Positions 18,727-27,512 of a stretch of 64,000 nucleotides of DNA are shown one piece after another. The translations under genes were made by a program, and so were the position numbers. The notes below the pieces were generated by a model that saw only the letters and a program-made list of their open reading frames with translations, was not told where the DNA came from and did no database searches. Numbering within the stretch: the first letter of the stretch is position 1; each line of letters starts with the position of its first letter. The stretch is from assembly GCA_965279005.1 (NCBI GenBank), contig CBDIHK010000026.1, positions 310,001 through 374,000 on the forward strand, written 5' to 3'. Source of the stretch: Planctobacterium sp965279005 (GTDB taxonomy: Bacteria > Pseudomonadota > Gammaproteobacteria > Enterobacterales > Alteromonadaceae).

Positions 18727-20525
18727 TAGTTATTCCCTTCTGTAGTTAGTTCTTTAGTTGCAGTCGAGTCTGATTGAGCAAAATGTGCATTTTTCTGATG
18801 GTAATAACCAATGGAGAAACGTCCCTGGTTTTCAATTGAAAAGTGACGTGGAAATTCTGTTGGCAATTTAGTCATAATTGCACCGAGTTGTTGCTCCATA
18901 GAAAAAGCAAGACCTTGATTATTCTTACGGATTTTGGACAAGTGGTGTTTACTACCAGAAAGTAATCTCGGGTAAACAGAATAAGGAACTGTCGATGCGG
19001 AAGCATAATACTTATCAGTAATCGTTGCGTTAACCTTATCTCCCAAAGCACTTCGCTGGATGTTTTCCAGCAGTGCAAACAATCTGCCGAGTAAATACGC
19101 CGGATGGGTGTTGTTTTCATCTAAACTCATAGACATTTCCTTTTTGCCAGTTAATCTTAATTCTCTTTGTAATATTGCTTTCACCAGGGCCACACGTAAG
19201 CCACTGATATCACCGTCAGCCCTGAATCGTGAAAGTAGTTGGGCCAGTATCGCTCTTGGGTAACGTTGGCCTGTTAAAATCGAGCGCATCAATTCACCAG
19301 CTAAATGTGCCGGAACGTCATCAATTTTTGGCTTTTGGCCATTTCGATGGGGAGATAATTGCAGCAATAAACGCCAAACCGATGGGGCAGTTTTCCACGG
19401 CAATGGATTCAAAGCTAAGTCTTGAAAATGTTCTTTAAAACGACGTTGAATTTGACCAAGATCGGTTTGCAACCAGAAACGAATTGAAAGACGAGCTGCA
19501 TTGGGTGCCAAACCTAAAACAAAAAATTGTGTATCTGGATCAAGTTCCGGTGAAATTTCAGACAAAGGCCGGCCTTTCGCTAGCTTTTCCAGTTCGGAAT
19601 GGAGCGCCTTTGCTTCACCTTCATCCGTTGGCCCGGGCGGATTAAATCCATTCATAAAAAAGGCTTCCGCGCCTTTTGCTTTCTTCTCACTATCAGCCAG
19701 TGCCCAAAACACAAGATTGGTATCACCTAAACTGATGACTTGGTCATTTTCTCTGCGTAACAGGTAATTTAACGCAGTGGTATAAGCAAACGCCGCTTCC
19801 TCGGAAACCGGCGCATTATCTCCCTGGCCCTTGCCAAAGGATGTAAACGACTCTTTATTGAAAGAAACAATAGAAACGCCGGAGCTTTGCCCACCCGAAA
19901 CGCCTTTAATCGCCGGGTGTAATCTTGAAATTGAAGCTTGCTTGCCAGTAATTAAGCACATACTTTGTTTGGCATCGTCCGATTGAAGTGTTCCCCTCCA
20001 AATCATTTTTGCTTCGTCGGCTTCATGAATATATTGCCGCGTTCCATCTAACTGAAAAACGACATTGGCATCTAAGACATCTGGTGTGAGGATGGAAGCT
20101 TCAAAATTCTCAGGCTGCCAATTTTGAAGAAATAAAGCCAAAGCTTTTAATCCATCATTTTCAGCATTTTCAAGAAGCGATAAATGCAAACCTCTAAAGG
20201 CTTCAAAAGTCAGGGAGCATATTTCAAATCCTGCATCGCTTTTTTTGTCTTTAGGCATAGCAACGCCCAGTACGTAGGCAGTTTTATCCCATAGGAAGTT
20301 CGGTTTAATACCAGAAGTTCTTTTTTCTGGGCGAGGAACACTCATTAACTTAGGCTTGGGCTTTCTTTCATCTGTAAGATTTGGAACCAGGTCAAGCAAC
20401 TCCCCTTGTTCGGAAAGCACCAAGATATAGCTGACTTTTTCTTCACTAAAGCCAAAGGCGGGGACTTTGCCTTTATTATTTTCAACCAGGCGGTCGTAGT
20501 ACTGGCTTAAAGCCGATAAAATCAT
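18726..20525 (-). CDS. cas8c: Cascade large subunit Cas8c (Csd1)
   Basis: 599 residues, the normal length for Csd1. Family motifs include ALSQYYDRLVENNKGKVP at the N-terminus, KPNFLWDKTAYVLGV, CLITGKQASISRLHPAIKGV and GQRYPRAILAQLLSRFRAD. The protein recognises the PAM. In known I-C systems an internal start in cas8c yields a small Cas11c subunit; an internal start was not resolved here. It overlaps cas5c by 4 bases and cas7c by 1. Confidence 0.95.
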   Translation of the reverse strand: MILSALSQYYDRLVENNKGKVPAFGFSEEKVSYILVLSEQGELLDLVPNLTDERKPKPKLMSVPRPEKRTSGIKPNFLWDKTAYVLGVAMPKDKKSDAGFEICSLTFEAFRGLHLSLLENAENDGLKALALFLQNWQPENFEASILTPDVLDANVVFQLDGTRQYIHEADEAKMIWRGTLQSDDAKQSMCLITGKQASISRLHPAIKGVSGGQSSGVSIVSFNKESFTSFGKGQGDNAPVSEEAAFAYTTALNYLLRRENDQVISLGDTNLVFWALADSEKKAKGAEAFFMNGFNPPGPTDEGEAKALHSELEKLAKGRPLSEISPELDPDTQFFVLGLAPNAARLSIRFWLQTDLGQIQRRFKEHFQDLALNPLPWKTAPSVWRLLLQLSPHRNGQKPKIDDVPAHLAGELMRSILTGQRYPRAILAQLLSRFRADGDISGLRVALVKAILQRELRLTGKKEMSMSLDENNTHPAYLLGRLFALLENIQRSALGDKVNATITDKYYASASTVPYSVYPRLLSGSKHHLSKIRKNNQGLAFSMEQQLGAIMTKLPTEFPRHFSIENQGRFSIGYYHQKNAHFAQSDSTATKELTTEGNN

Positions 20526-21202
20526 TGCACCACCTCCGTTGACTGAAAGGGTGGTACTTCAATAATGCCATTGTTTAATTTTGCCCTAAAAAACTTTGGC
20601 TCTGCGTTGTTTGCAAAATCAATGTCGTGCAACATCCAGCCAAGATCTATGCTATTCAGAGCCAATTCTGAATCAGGAAAGTCGGCTTCAGATTCAATCA
20701 AAGAAAAGTAGGCGGGAAATTCACGGTTGCCTAAGCAAGGCTGATGGAAAAACTGCCCTTTGCGGGCACGGCGTTTAAAAATATCCAGGTGTTTGCCAAC
20801 CGAATCATCAGCACCCGCTTTATCTGTCAGCTCAAAATGCGCTTCGATTACATAACCCACATCACGAAGCAAGGTAGTAGCTCGTTGTTGCCGGTTGTCA
20901 CCATCATCAATCAAAAAATTTAGGTTTTGCGTGCTTTTTCGCTTCATTGCGCCACTCACTTTGGAAGTGGAAATTTTACAATTTCCCAGCTCATTGCGCC
21001 GAATGGACTCAAAACGCACAGGCTTTAATACATGAATGCGGTCAATGACCCAACGAATGGCTGGCTTCCAGTGAATGGCTTCCAGAATTCCCCTTGCAGC
21101 GGAAGGCGTTATAACGTCATAAGAAACGCGCTCCACCTTCATCTCTGGTCTGGTAAAGCAAGCATAATCCCCCCATACATGTAACTTAATGCCATAAGCC
21201 AT
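20522..21202 (-). CDS. cas5c: Pre-crRNA processing nuclease Cas5c (Cas5d)
   Basis: 226 residues. It starts IKLHVWGDYACFTRPEMKVERVSYDVITPSAARG, typical of Cas5d, with the glycine-rich-type processing region RKGQFFHQPCLGNREF later. Type I-C lacks Cas6, so Cas5c cuts the repeat hairpin and stays on the crRNA 5' handle. It lies 22 bases after cas3. Confidence 0.95.
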   Translation of the reverse strand: MAYGIKLHVWGDYACFTRPEMKVERVSYDVITPSAARGILEAIHWKPAIRWVIDRIHVLKPVRFESIRRNELGNCKISTSKVSGAMKRKSTQNLNFLIDDGDNRQQRATTLLRDVGYVIEAHFELTDKAGADDSVGKHLDIFKRRARKGQFFHQPCLGNREFPAYFSLIESEADFPDSELALNSIDLGWMLHDIDFANNAEPKFFRAKLNNGIIEVPPFQSTEVVQ

Positions 21203-21224
21203 TTTCGTTCCTCCAGTTATCCGT

Positions 21225-23495
21225 TTATAAAACCTGGTTCTCAGCCTTCATAAAGTCCGGTTGTTGCCAACCAAGACCAGACTCTGAATCGTATATATCC
21301 ATGTTAACCAGTTCCCAAAACTGGTCTTTAAAGCGATGTGGTGCAACCGTTTGAATTACCCTTGCCATGTGTAAGCTGTCAAAGCCGCTTTGTGGGAGTT
21401 GTACAATATAGGGCTGTAACTTTCTCAAAACACCACTTACCTCATCTGTCGTTTCAAGTTCTTTCAACAATGCTTTAGCTTCATCGTCATAAGGGATAAA
21501 GACGGGCAACATAAAGCTATCGATCATTCGAAAATCACTGGCAATTTTCTCAAATGGAAAATCCAGTTTTTGTGTCCCAACCCTACAGGCTTTCAGCAGC
21601 TGCTTCTGATCCAACCCGTCTCCTTTGCGCCAATAGACTTCCATAAAATAGGCTTTAATCGCGTCTTCACAGAGCAGGTTATCGAAGTCTCTACGTAATA
21701 CAGACCTCATGCCCGCAGCGTACCCTTCCAACTCTGGTGGTATAGACCAATCCGGTGATTTAAATATCCAGACGTGACTGTCTGCTTTTGCTCTTAGACG
21801 CTCTCGGTTACAGCGTCCTGCGGCTTGTGCGATAGAGTCTAATCCGGCTTCCGCACGCATAACACAGGGAAAGTCAACGTCGACTCCAGCTTCAATCAGT
21901 GAAGTTGAGATTACCCGGCATGGAAGTGCATTATCTGGCTTTAGACGATCACGAATAGTTTCTAATGCCTCGGTTCTATGTGCTGCACACATCAAAGTCG
22001 TTAAGTGAAAAATACCTTCTGTGCGTTGTTCTTTGAGTGTTTGAAAAAGGGACTGAGCATGGCGTCGATTATTGACAATAGTAAGGATCTGCTCATTTGC
22101 CTGAATACGAGAAACAAGTTCATCATCACTTAATTCCCCCAAGTGAGAGACATTGACTAAGCTTAACTCCTGGAACAGGCGTTTTGGATTTGGTGCAATT
22201 TCGCGAACATTGTTAAATCCTTTTTCGAAATCTTTATCGCGAAGTGCCGGTTGAGTTGCGGTACAGAGCACCACCGAACAACTATAGTTACGAGCCAACT
22301 CATCTATTGCCGCCATAACCGGACGTAGAAATTTAAGGGGAAGAGTTTGCGCTTCATCCAGAATAATCACACTACCTGAAATATTATGTAACTTACGGCA
22401 ATGAGAGGGGCGATCAGCGAACAATGATTCGAAAAACTGTACAGCCGTTGTCACTATCACTGGCATATCCCAGTTTTCCATGGCTAACTTAAGTTTATCC
22501 TGTGTTTGCTCAGCGCCTTCTTTAAATTGGATTTGACGATCATCAAAATTGCTGTGATGCTCCAAAACTGCGGAATCGCCTAAATCCCCAAAAGCCTCAC
22601 GAAATACTTTTGCGTTCTGCTCAATGATGCTGGTAAAGGGGATCACGTAAATCACTCTGCGCATATCGTGTGCAAGCGCATGGTCTAAAGCAAATGCCAT
22701 AGAACTTAACGTTTTCCCGCCACCTGTTGGGACAGTTAACGTAAACAGACCTGGTGGGAGTTGTGCCTTTAGCCTGGCATTATCCAGGATCTCTTTTCGA
22801 AGCTGATTGACTTTTTTGGCCGGATCACTCTTCTTAGTCATCTCAGCAAGTGCATCATCGAGTCTTAGCTTTAATTCTGCTAGCTCAGGATAACCTCCTC
22901 TTAGAAAAGGTTTAGCTTCGAGCTTCTTATAAAACTTATCTGTATCGATAAAATCCGCATCAACTAAACATGAAAAAATCATGCGGATTAAAAAAGCATA
23001 TTGGAAACCGTACAGGTCATTATCTGGGTTCGGTGAAATATGATTTATACCGAGATCAATTGAAGGTATCACAAGTTCCGATTGCCATACTTCGGTGTCC
23101 AAAGTCGGTAAATCTCTACCAAATTGCTGGTTTAATCGCTCCTTGAGGGATCTTCGTCCATCCCCTTCACCAGACCCATTAGCTAGCCCCGCATGATGTC
23201 CTGCGATGGCATAGGCAATCAGGTTGCACCATGGATAAGGCAAAATTTCGGCAGCAATTATTGCTCCGGCCGTTGCGTGATCCACTCTATTTGGAGAACC
23301 TTCGAGCCTTGATTGAAATTCTAGTGTGTATTTACCTAAATCGTGAAGAAGACCTGCCAGATACGGTAATTGATTAGCCTTAAAATAGGCGGAGTTTAGT
23401 TGTGCAATTTCGGCAACACTATACAGATGGCCTCGTAAAGATTGCCAGTCTGTTTTATCTGGAAGCGTTCCTGAGTGTGCAAAATATTTATTCAT
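21225..23495 (-). CDS. cas3: CRISPR nuclease-helicase Cas3 (type I-C)
   Basis: 756 residues from ATG 23495; ATG 23501 and TTG 23507 are alternative starts in frame. The HD nuclease domain is complete: RGHLYSVAE, AGLLHDLGKY, DHATAG and IAGHHAGL. The SF2 helicase follows with Walker A TVPTGGGKTLSS, Walker B IILDEAQTLP, and the motif VI region DSIAQAAGRCNRERL. It degrades target DNA recruited by Cascade. The start overlaps the end of a second, truncated HD reading frame (23488-23892) and has no clear ribosome site of its own, so translation may depend on that upstream frame. Confidence 0.95.
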   Translation of the reverse strand: MNKYFAHSGTLPDKTDWQSLRGHLYSVAEIAQLNSAYFKANQLPYLAGLLHDLGKYTLEFQSRLEGSPNRVDHATAGAIIAAEILPYPWCNLIAYAIAGHHAGLANGSGEGDGRRSLKERLNQQFGRDLPTLDTEVWQSELVIPSIDLGINHISPNPDNDLYGFQYAFLIRMIFSCLVDADFIDTDKFYKKLEAKPFLRGGYPELAELKLRLDDALAEMTKKSDPAKKVNQLRKEILDNARLKAQLPPGLFTLTVPTGGGKTLSSMAFALDHALAHDMRRVIYVIPFTSIIEQNAKVFREAFGDLGDSAVLEHHSNFDDRQIQFKEGAEQTQDKLKLAMENWDMPVIVTTAVQFFESLFADRPSHCRKLHNISGSVIILDEAQTLPLKFLRPVMAAIDELARNYSCSVVLCTATQPALRDKDFEKGFNNVREIAPNPKRLFQELSLVNVSHLGELSDDELVSRIQANEQILTIVNNRRHAQSLFQTLKEQRTEGIFHLTTLMCAAHRTEALETIRDRLKPDNALPCRVISTSLIEAGVDVDFPCVMRAEAGLDSIAQAAGRCNRERLRAKADSHVWIFKSPDWSIPPELEGYAAGMRSVLRRDFDNLLCEDAIKAYFMEVYWRKGDGLDQKQLLKACRVGTQKLDFPFEKIASDFRMIDSFMLPVFIPYDDEAKALLKELETTDEVSGVLRKLQPYIVQLPQSGFDSLHMARVIQTVAPHRFKDQFWELVNMDIYDSESGLGWQQPDFMKAENQVL

Positions 23496-23892
23496 AGGCA
23501 TTTTCAACCAGACTTAAACGGCTAATGCATAGCGCCAAAATTTGCCCGCCGATTTCTCCCTGACGGGCTGCATTTTTTCCGTATTTTCTGAGTAACCTCC
23601 ATGTTAGTTGCGCACCAGCTGTGGAATGGTCAATCTTGCCTTTAAGAAGTGTTGCATTCACATACATCTCATCGTCTTGGTCGATATCGCCAGTAGCCGA
23701 CTTGATATAAGTCTGAAACTCCTTGCTGTACTTACCAAAATCATGCAGTAGACCAATTAGCCGTCCCGAATTTTCAACGCCAACTTTATTCGAAAAGTTG
23801 GCCGCCAATTCAGCAACTTCAGTTAAATGCACTGAAAGTGATTGTTGTTTACCATCAAGTTTTCTCTTATGGGCAATAAAAATGTTACGCAC
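23488..23892 (-). pseudogene. Truncated N-terminal HD domain of a second cas3
   Basis: 134 residues from a GTG start with AAAGGA 8 bases upstream. It begins like a Cas3 (MRNIFIAHKRKLDGKQQSL) and carries the first HD motifs SVHLTEVAELA, GLLHDFGKY and DHSTAG, then stops being Cas3-like after ILALCIS, exactly where the HH motif should follow. The last ten residues (RLSLVENAYE) are read from the sequence leading into the complete cas3. It differs clearly from the HD domain of the adjacent cas3, having a longer insert before DHSTAG, so it is not a simple tandem copy. I read it as the remnant of the original cas3, left when another cas3 was recombined in. It lacks metal ligands and the helicase, so nuclease activity is unlikely. 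Confidence 0.8.
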
Positions 23893-24564
23893 TATTTAGT
23901 CCTTTATCATTGCTGTATTTCGTACCTAACACTATCCGTGGTTCCATGTCTGATCAGTTAATTAGCTACATTAGGTTCGCGGTTAACTCATTTTTACAAC
24001 TGGAGATAGGATTATTACCAATGCTTAATTTCTGTCGAAATTCATTTACTGAGTAGAATGCTCCCTGAACCATGACACAAAGCAGTAACTTTAATTGAGA
24101 AGTGCGCATAAAATACTCCATGACTTCAGGATGATAATAATTTCAGTTTACCTATCACATTAGTATGAATCTGTAAGAGATTTCGTATTTTTTTACTCTT
24201 ATTTAGTTTGACTACCGAACAACAGCTCCACGGCAGTAGAGGTAAGTCTTTGAAGCTACCCCGACCATTGGTTTTGGGATAGCGCTAGTCTGTCGTTCAA
24301 ATGATTCCTGATTGACCGGAATTCGATATTAGTCACCATGAAAACTGGTTTAACATGCAGCCTCACATAGCAATCACATAGTGGAATTAAATAGTTAATA
24401 AAAAAGCGCAAATGTGTATCGTTATTAACTGGTAATTTTAGTATTAGGGTTGCAGGCGAAAGCATAAAGATTAACTCCATTTGTTACTGGCATTGCATTT
24501 ATCTGCCTAGCCACCTAGATTGGTAGCATAAGAAAAACATCTATCTATTCTGGGAACGGAACAT
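23893..24564. other. 672-base region between the cas operon and the outer-membrane gene
   Basis: AT-rich. It must contain the cas operon promoter close to 23900-23990 and the promoter of the plus-strand gene at 24565. Apart from one weak small frame (23966-24109), no coding, tRNA or repeat features could be supported. A 74-codon minus-strand frame at 24256-24480 has no recognisable ribosome site or motif. Confidence 0.5.
23966..24109 (-). CDS. Possible 47-residue small protein upstream of the cas operon
   Basis: A small frame from ATG 24109 with GGAG 6 bases upstream (an in-frame ATG at 24121 lacks this). The peptide begins MRTSQLKLLLCVMVQGAFYS and has no recognised family. It lies 73 bases before the GTG of the truncated cas3 and on the same strand, so it could be the first gene of the cas transcript, or chance. 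Confidence 0.25.
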   Translation of the reverse strand: MRTSQLKLLLCVMVQGAFYSVNEFRQKLSIGNNPISSCKNELTANLM

Positions 24565-25467
24565 ATGAATCGAGCATTGCGCGCTGCCAAACCACTAGGG
24601 ATTATTTTTTTAGCAGGCATTAGCCAAACCACCTGGGCAAGTTCAGTTTATGTAAGCTATGGCCAAAGCGAACAAACTGTGGTGGTTGGTGAACAAAGCA
24701 TTGACCTAACACCTGCTGGCACGTCACTAATGTTAGATTTTGACATCACTGAGCAATTCTCAGTATCACTAGACACCAGCGGTTACGACGATTCTGAAGG
24801 CCTTAGTCAATTTGCCAACCTTGACTATGACTCCGATAGTTTTGGGGTAGGCCTAGGCTACACCCTGGAAGACTGGTCATTTTATTACCAATTCGCAGAC
24901 TACGAAGACCAACAGAGAGTAGACAGTAGTAGACAGGGTACGCCGGCATCCACCACCATAACCGAAGCCCAAACCCACTCCGTCGGCTTGGCCCGCTTTT
25001 TTATTAAGGACGATTGGCAATTTAGCTTAAACGCAGGGCTGCACTACAACGATTGGGATCAAAACCTTCGAGTGTTATCAGGCGACCCACAGCAACCGCC
25101 ACAATCCACCGAAGATCAAGGTGATGCTACTTTTGTTTCTATCGGCGCTGGCGCCAGCTACTTTGTATCCCTAACCGAAGACAGGGCACTTATGTATGGT
25201 ATCTATGCAGGTTGGAACGAAGTGATGGACAGCGGCTCGGAAACCGTGAGTATCAATGGCCGCAACGTTAGCCAAATCAGGGATATCAATACGGGCAACA
25301 GGATTTCTGCATTGTCAATTGCCGGTTCTGAAAGTTACGGCTTAGTGAACCTATATGTCTCATTGGACTTAAGTGAAAACTGGGTAGCGGATGTCGATGC
25401 TAGTTTTGATTTTGCCAGCGATGACAATGCAACTTCCTGGTCGCTTAGCCTTGGATACTTTTTCTAA
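24565..25467 (+). CDS. Predicted outer-membrane beta-barrel protein
   Basis: 300 residues. A signal peptide ends near TTWA-SSVYV. The mature part alternates polar and hydrophobic residues in many short strands (FSVSLDTSGYD, SFGVGLGYTLEDWSFYYQF, FSLNAGLHYND, SIGAGASYFVSL) and ends in LSLGYFF, the C-terminal aromatic expected for insertion by the BAM complex. About 10-12 strands are plausible. Function is unknown; it may be a porin-like or surface protein. A long hairpin follows the stop codon. Confidence 0.75.
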   Translation: MNRALRAAKPLGIIFLAGISQTTWASSVYVSYGQSEQTVVVGEQSIDLTPAGTSLMLDFDITEQFSVSLDTSGYDDSEGLSQFANLDYDSDSFGVGLGYTLEDWSFYYQFADYEDQQRVDSSRQGTPASTTITEAQTHSVGLARFFIKDDWQFSLNAGLHYNDWDQNLRVLSGDPQQPPQSTEDQGDATFVSIGAGASYFVSLTEDRALMYGIYAGWNEVMDSGSETVSINGRNVSQIRDINTGNRISALSIAGSESYGLVNLYVSLDLSENWVADVDASFDFASDDNATSWSLSLGYFF

Positions 25468-25476
25468 GAAGACCTA

Positions 25477-25514
25477 ATGATATCCCACTTAAAAAGAGAC
25501 TTTTTGGGTATCAT
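25477..25514 (+). terminator. Long hairpin after the barrel gene
   Basis: ATGATATCCC pairs with GGGTATCAT (one bulge) and AAAAAG inside it pairs with CTTTTT. It lies 9 bases after the stop codon. It has no clean U-tract, so termination or mRNA protection are both possible; it could also serve the ParA pair downstream. Confidence 0.4.
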
Positions 25515-25602
25515 ACTGCATGCCTAAGTACCAGCACATATCCCTGCAACAGAACAACTATTGATTAAACTTTAAGCATCTCCAAAAGTGCCGGAGGATC
25601 TT

Positions 25603-26301
25603 ATGATCATTCTTATTGGCGGTGAAAAAGGCGGTAGTGGCAAAAGTTGTTTAGCCCAGAACATAGCGGTTTATATAAAACACAATGTCAGTGATTCGCT
25701 GATGATGGTTGACTGTGATCCACAACGGACGACCTCTGATTGGATACAAGAACGCAGTAGCAACAGCAAACTAGAAAACATTAATTGCGTCCAGCTTTAC
25801 GGCAAAATCCGCAATGAGCTAATTAGCCTGAACAACTGCTATGACTATGTGGTAATTGATTGTGGCGGCCAAGACAACCTAGCATTGCGATCATCTATGG
25901 CGGTTGCAGACCATATTTTATTGCCGCTAAGACCTAAACGCCGGGACTTAAAGACGGTGGTGCATATGGAAGACATTATCTCCACCTGCAAAATGGTAAA
26001 CCCTGCAATGAATGTCGCTTTTGTTATTACCCAATGCCCGAGTTTACCCTCATTGGCCAAACGCATTCTGGACGCAAAAGAGGTTTGCCACTCCTTTGAT
26101 GTGCCTGTGCTTAATGCCATTACCTATTCCCGCAATATCTATGACGACAGCGAAGAGCTGGGTATGTCGGTTTTGGAAAAAGATAGCGCAGGAAAAGCCG
26201 CGATGGAAATCAGCACCATATTCCACGAATTACTGCAAAAAAAGCATTTGGATCTAAACCATGAGTTTATTAAGCCTGAAGCGCAAGTCGCCTACGCCTA
26301 A
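25603..26301 (+). CDS. ParA-family ATPase, orphan
   Basis: 232 residues from ATG 25603, preceded by GGAGG; a GTG 5 codons upstream is less likely. It has the deviant Walker A GGEKGGSGKSC with both lysines, VDCDPQRTTSDW (A' motif) and VVIDCGGQDNLALRSSM (Walker B). There is no N-terminal helix-turn-helix, so it resembles the small Ib/VirC1-like ParA proteins that pair with ribbon-helix-helix partners. Such pairs segregate plasmids or position cargo on the nucleoid. No replication gene is nearby. It may be left from an integrated plasmid or element, or have a chromosomal positioning role. Confidence 0.88.
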   Translation: MIILIGGEKGGSGKSCLAQNIAVYIKHNVSDSLMMVDCDPQRTTSDWIQERSSNSKLENINCVQLYGKIRNELISLNNCYDYVVIDCGGQDNLALRSSMAVADHILLPLRPKRRDLKTVVHMEDIISTCKMVNPAMNVAFVITQCPSLPSLAKRILDAKEVCHSFDVPVLNAITYSRNIYDDSEELGMSVLEKDSAGKAAMEISTIFHELLQKKHLDLNHEFIKPEAQVAYA

Positions 26302-26578
26302 AAAAGGCCAAACGTCATTGCAGCAATTTGTCGATAGCGCAAAGGATCAGCTATATGGACAAAACGTGGTCGCGGTCGAATTTGCGCGAAAACAAAATCT
26401 GCAGACCATTCCAGGGCTACCACATGCGAATGCAAGCAAACGCATGACCCGCCATTGTTTTACCCTAGACCAACAAGCAAAAGACGCCTTAGAGCAACTG
26501 GCCAAGCACGAGAATAAAAGCCGCTCAGCAATGGTGAGGACGGCTATTGCCAGCCTATTGGCAGCTTCGCAGCAGTAA
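26261..26578 (+). CDS. Ribbon-helix-helix partner of the ParA ATPase
   Basis: 105 residues. The first 65 residues are basic and probably flexible; the last 40 match an RHH DNA-binding domain (RHCFTLDQQAKDALEQLA, ENKSRSAMVRTAIASLL). The gene overlaps parA by 41 bases in another frame, which strongly suggests coupled expression. This architecture resembles ParG-type centromere-binding proteins and autorepressors. GCATGC occurs at 25518-25523, 26604-26609 and 26637-26642 around the pair and might be a binding half-site, but that is speculative. Confidence 0.7.
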   Translation: MSLLSLKRKSPTPKKGQTSLQQFVDSAKDQLYGQNVVAVEFARKQNLQTIPGLPHANASKRMTRHCFTLDQQAKDALEQLAKHENKSRSAMVRTAIASLLAASQQ

Positions 26579-26713
26579 TCTAATAAACACAGGTGACAAG
26601 AGAGCATGCCCATAGTTATGCACTATAATCAACTAAGCATGCAATTATGACTAGGCAAGATACCGCCACTGGGTTATGTTAACGAACCATTAACATATAA
26701 CCTGGCGTGCCCC

Positions 26714-27502
26714 ATGACCCATAAACGCATAAAATTTTTCGTTGAAAACCAGGTGGCCCATGTCATTTTAAGCCGGCCTGATAAACGCAACGCCATTGAT
26801 ATGGAGATGTTCAAGCAGCTTGATGGCATCGGCAAGGCGCTGCGCCGAAAAGATGATGTTCGGGTGGTTATTGTCAGGGGTGAAGGTGAGGACTTTTGCT
26901 CTGGCCTGGATGTTAAATCCGTTATGTCCAACCCAAAACACGCCGCTAAACTACTGTGGAAATGGTGGCCCGGCAACCCGAACCTCGCCCAGCGGGTCTG
27001 CACCAATTGGCGCAAGCTGACAGTACCGGTGATCATGGCTATCCATGGCCGTTGCTGGGGCGGCGGATTGCAAATAGCACTGGGCGGTGACTTCCGCATC
27101 GTCAGTCCCGACGCCTCGCTATCAGTGATGGAAAACAAATGGGGGCTTATCCCTGATATGGGGGGTTCCTTGGCGTTGCGGGAACTTCTTAGCGCAGACA
27201 AAGCCATGATGTATGCCATGACCGCAAAAGAAATTCCGGCACAAGAAGCGCTCGACAATAACCTGGTAACAGAGATTGCAGAAGATCCGGTGGCAGCCGC
27301 GGAACAATTGGCTGCCAAATTGAAGCACCGTTCACCAGACAGCATTGCCGCTATTAAAAAGCTCTACCAAAAATTCCCCCACAGCAGCGACGCCGGTTTA
27401 TTGGCCAGAGAAAGCTTATATCAAATCAAAGTGCTTATGGGCAAAAACCAGCGCATTGCTACCATTAGGGAAACCAAAGATCCCAGCCGGCCATATGTAT
27501 AG
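26714..27502 (+). CDS. Enoyl-CoA hydratase/isomerase-family protein
   Basis: 262 residues of the crotonase fold. The CoA-binding/oxyanion segments are clear: RPDKRNAIDMEMF, GEGEDFCSGLDVKSV and MAIHGRCWGGGLQIALGGDFRI. The region MENKWGLIPDMGGSLALREL replaces the usual catalytic Glu of GLIPG.GGT hydratases with Asp, so the reaction may differ from enoyl-CoA hydration. It is probably cytoplasmic and monocistronic. It faces the LytTR gene with 10 bases between stop codons. Confidence 0.88.
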   Translation: MTHKRIKFFVENQVAHVILSRPDKRNAIDMEMFKQLDGIGKALRRKDDVRVVIVRGEGEDFCSGLDVKSVMSNPKHAAKLLWKWWPGNPNLAQRVCTNWRKLTVPVIMAIHGRCWGGGLQIALGGDFRIVSPDASLSVMENKWGLIPDMGGSLALRELLSADKAMMYAMTAKEIPAQEALDNNLVTEIAEDPVAAAEQLAAKLKHRSPDSIAAIKKLYQKFPHSSDAGLLARESLYQIKVLMGKNQRIATIRETKDPSRPYV

Positions 27503-27512
27503 CAAGCTAGGC

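Noticed and set aside
24256..24480. 74-codon minus-strand frame upstream of the outer-membrane barrel gene
   Set aside because: No ribosome site, no recognisable motif, and it lies in an AT-rich promoter-type region.
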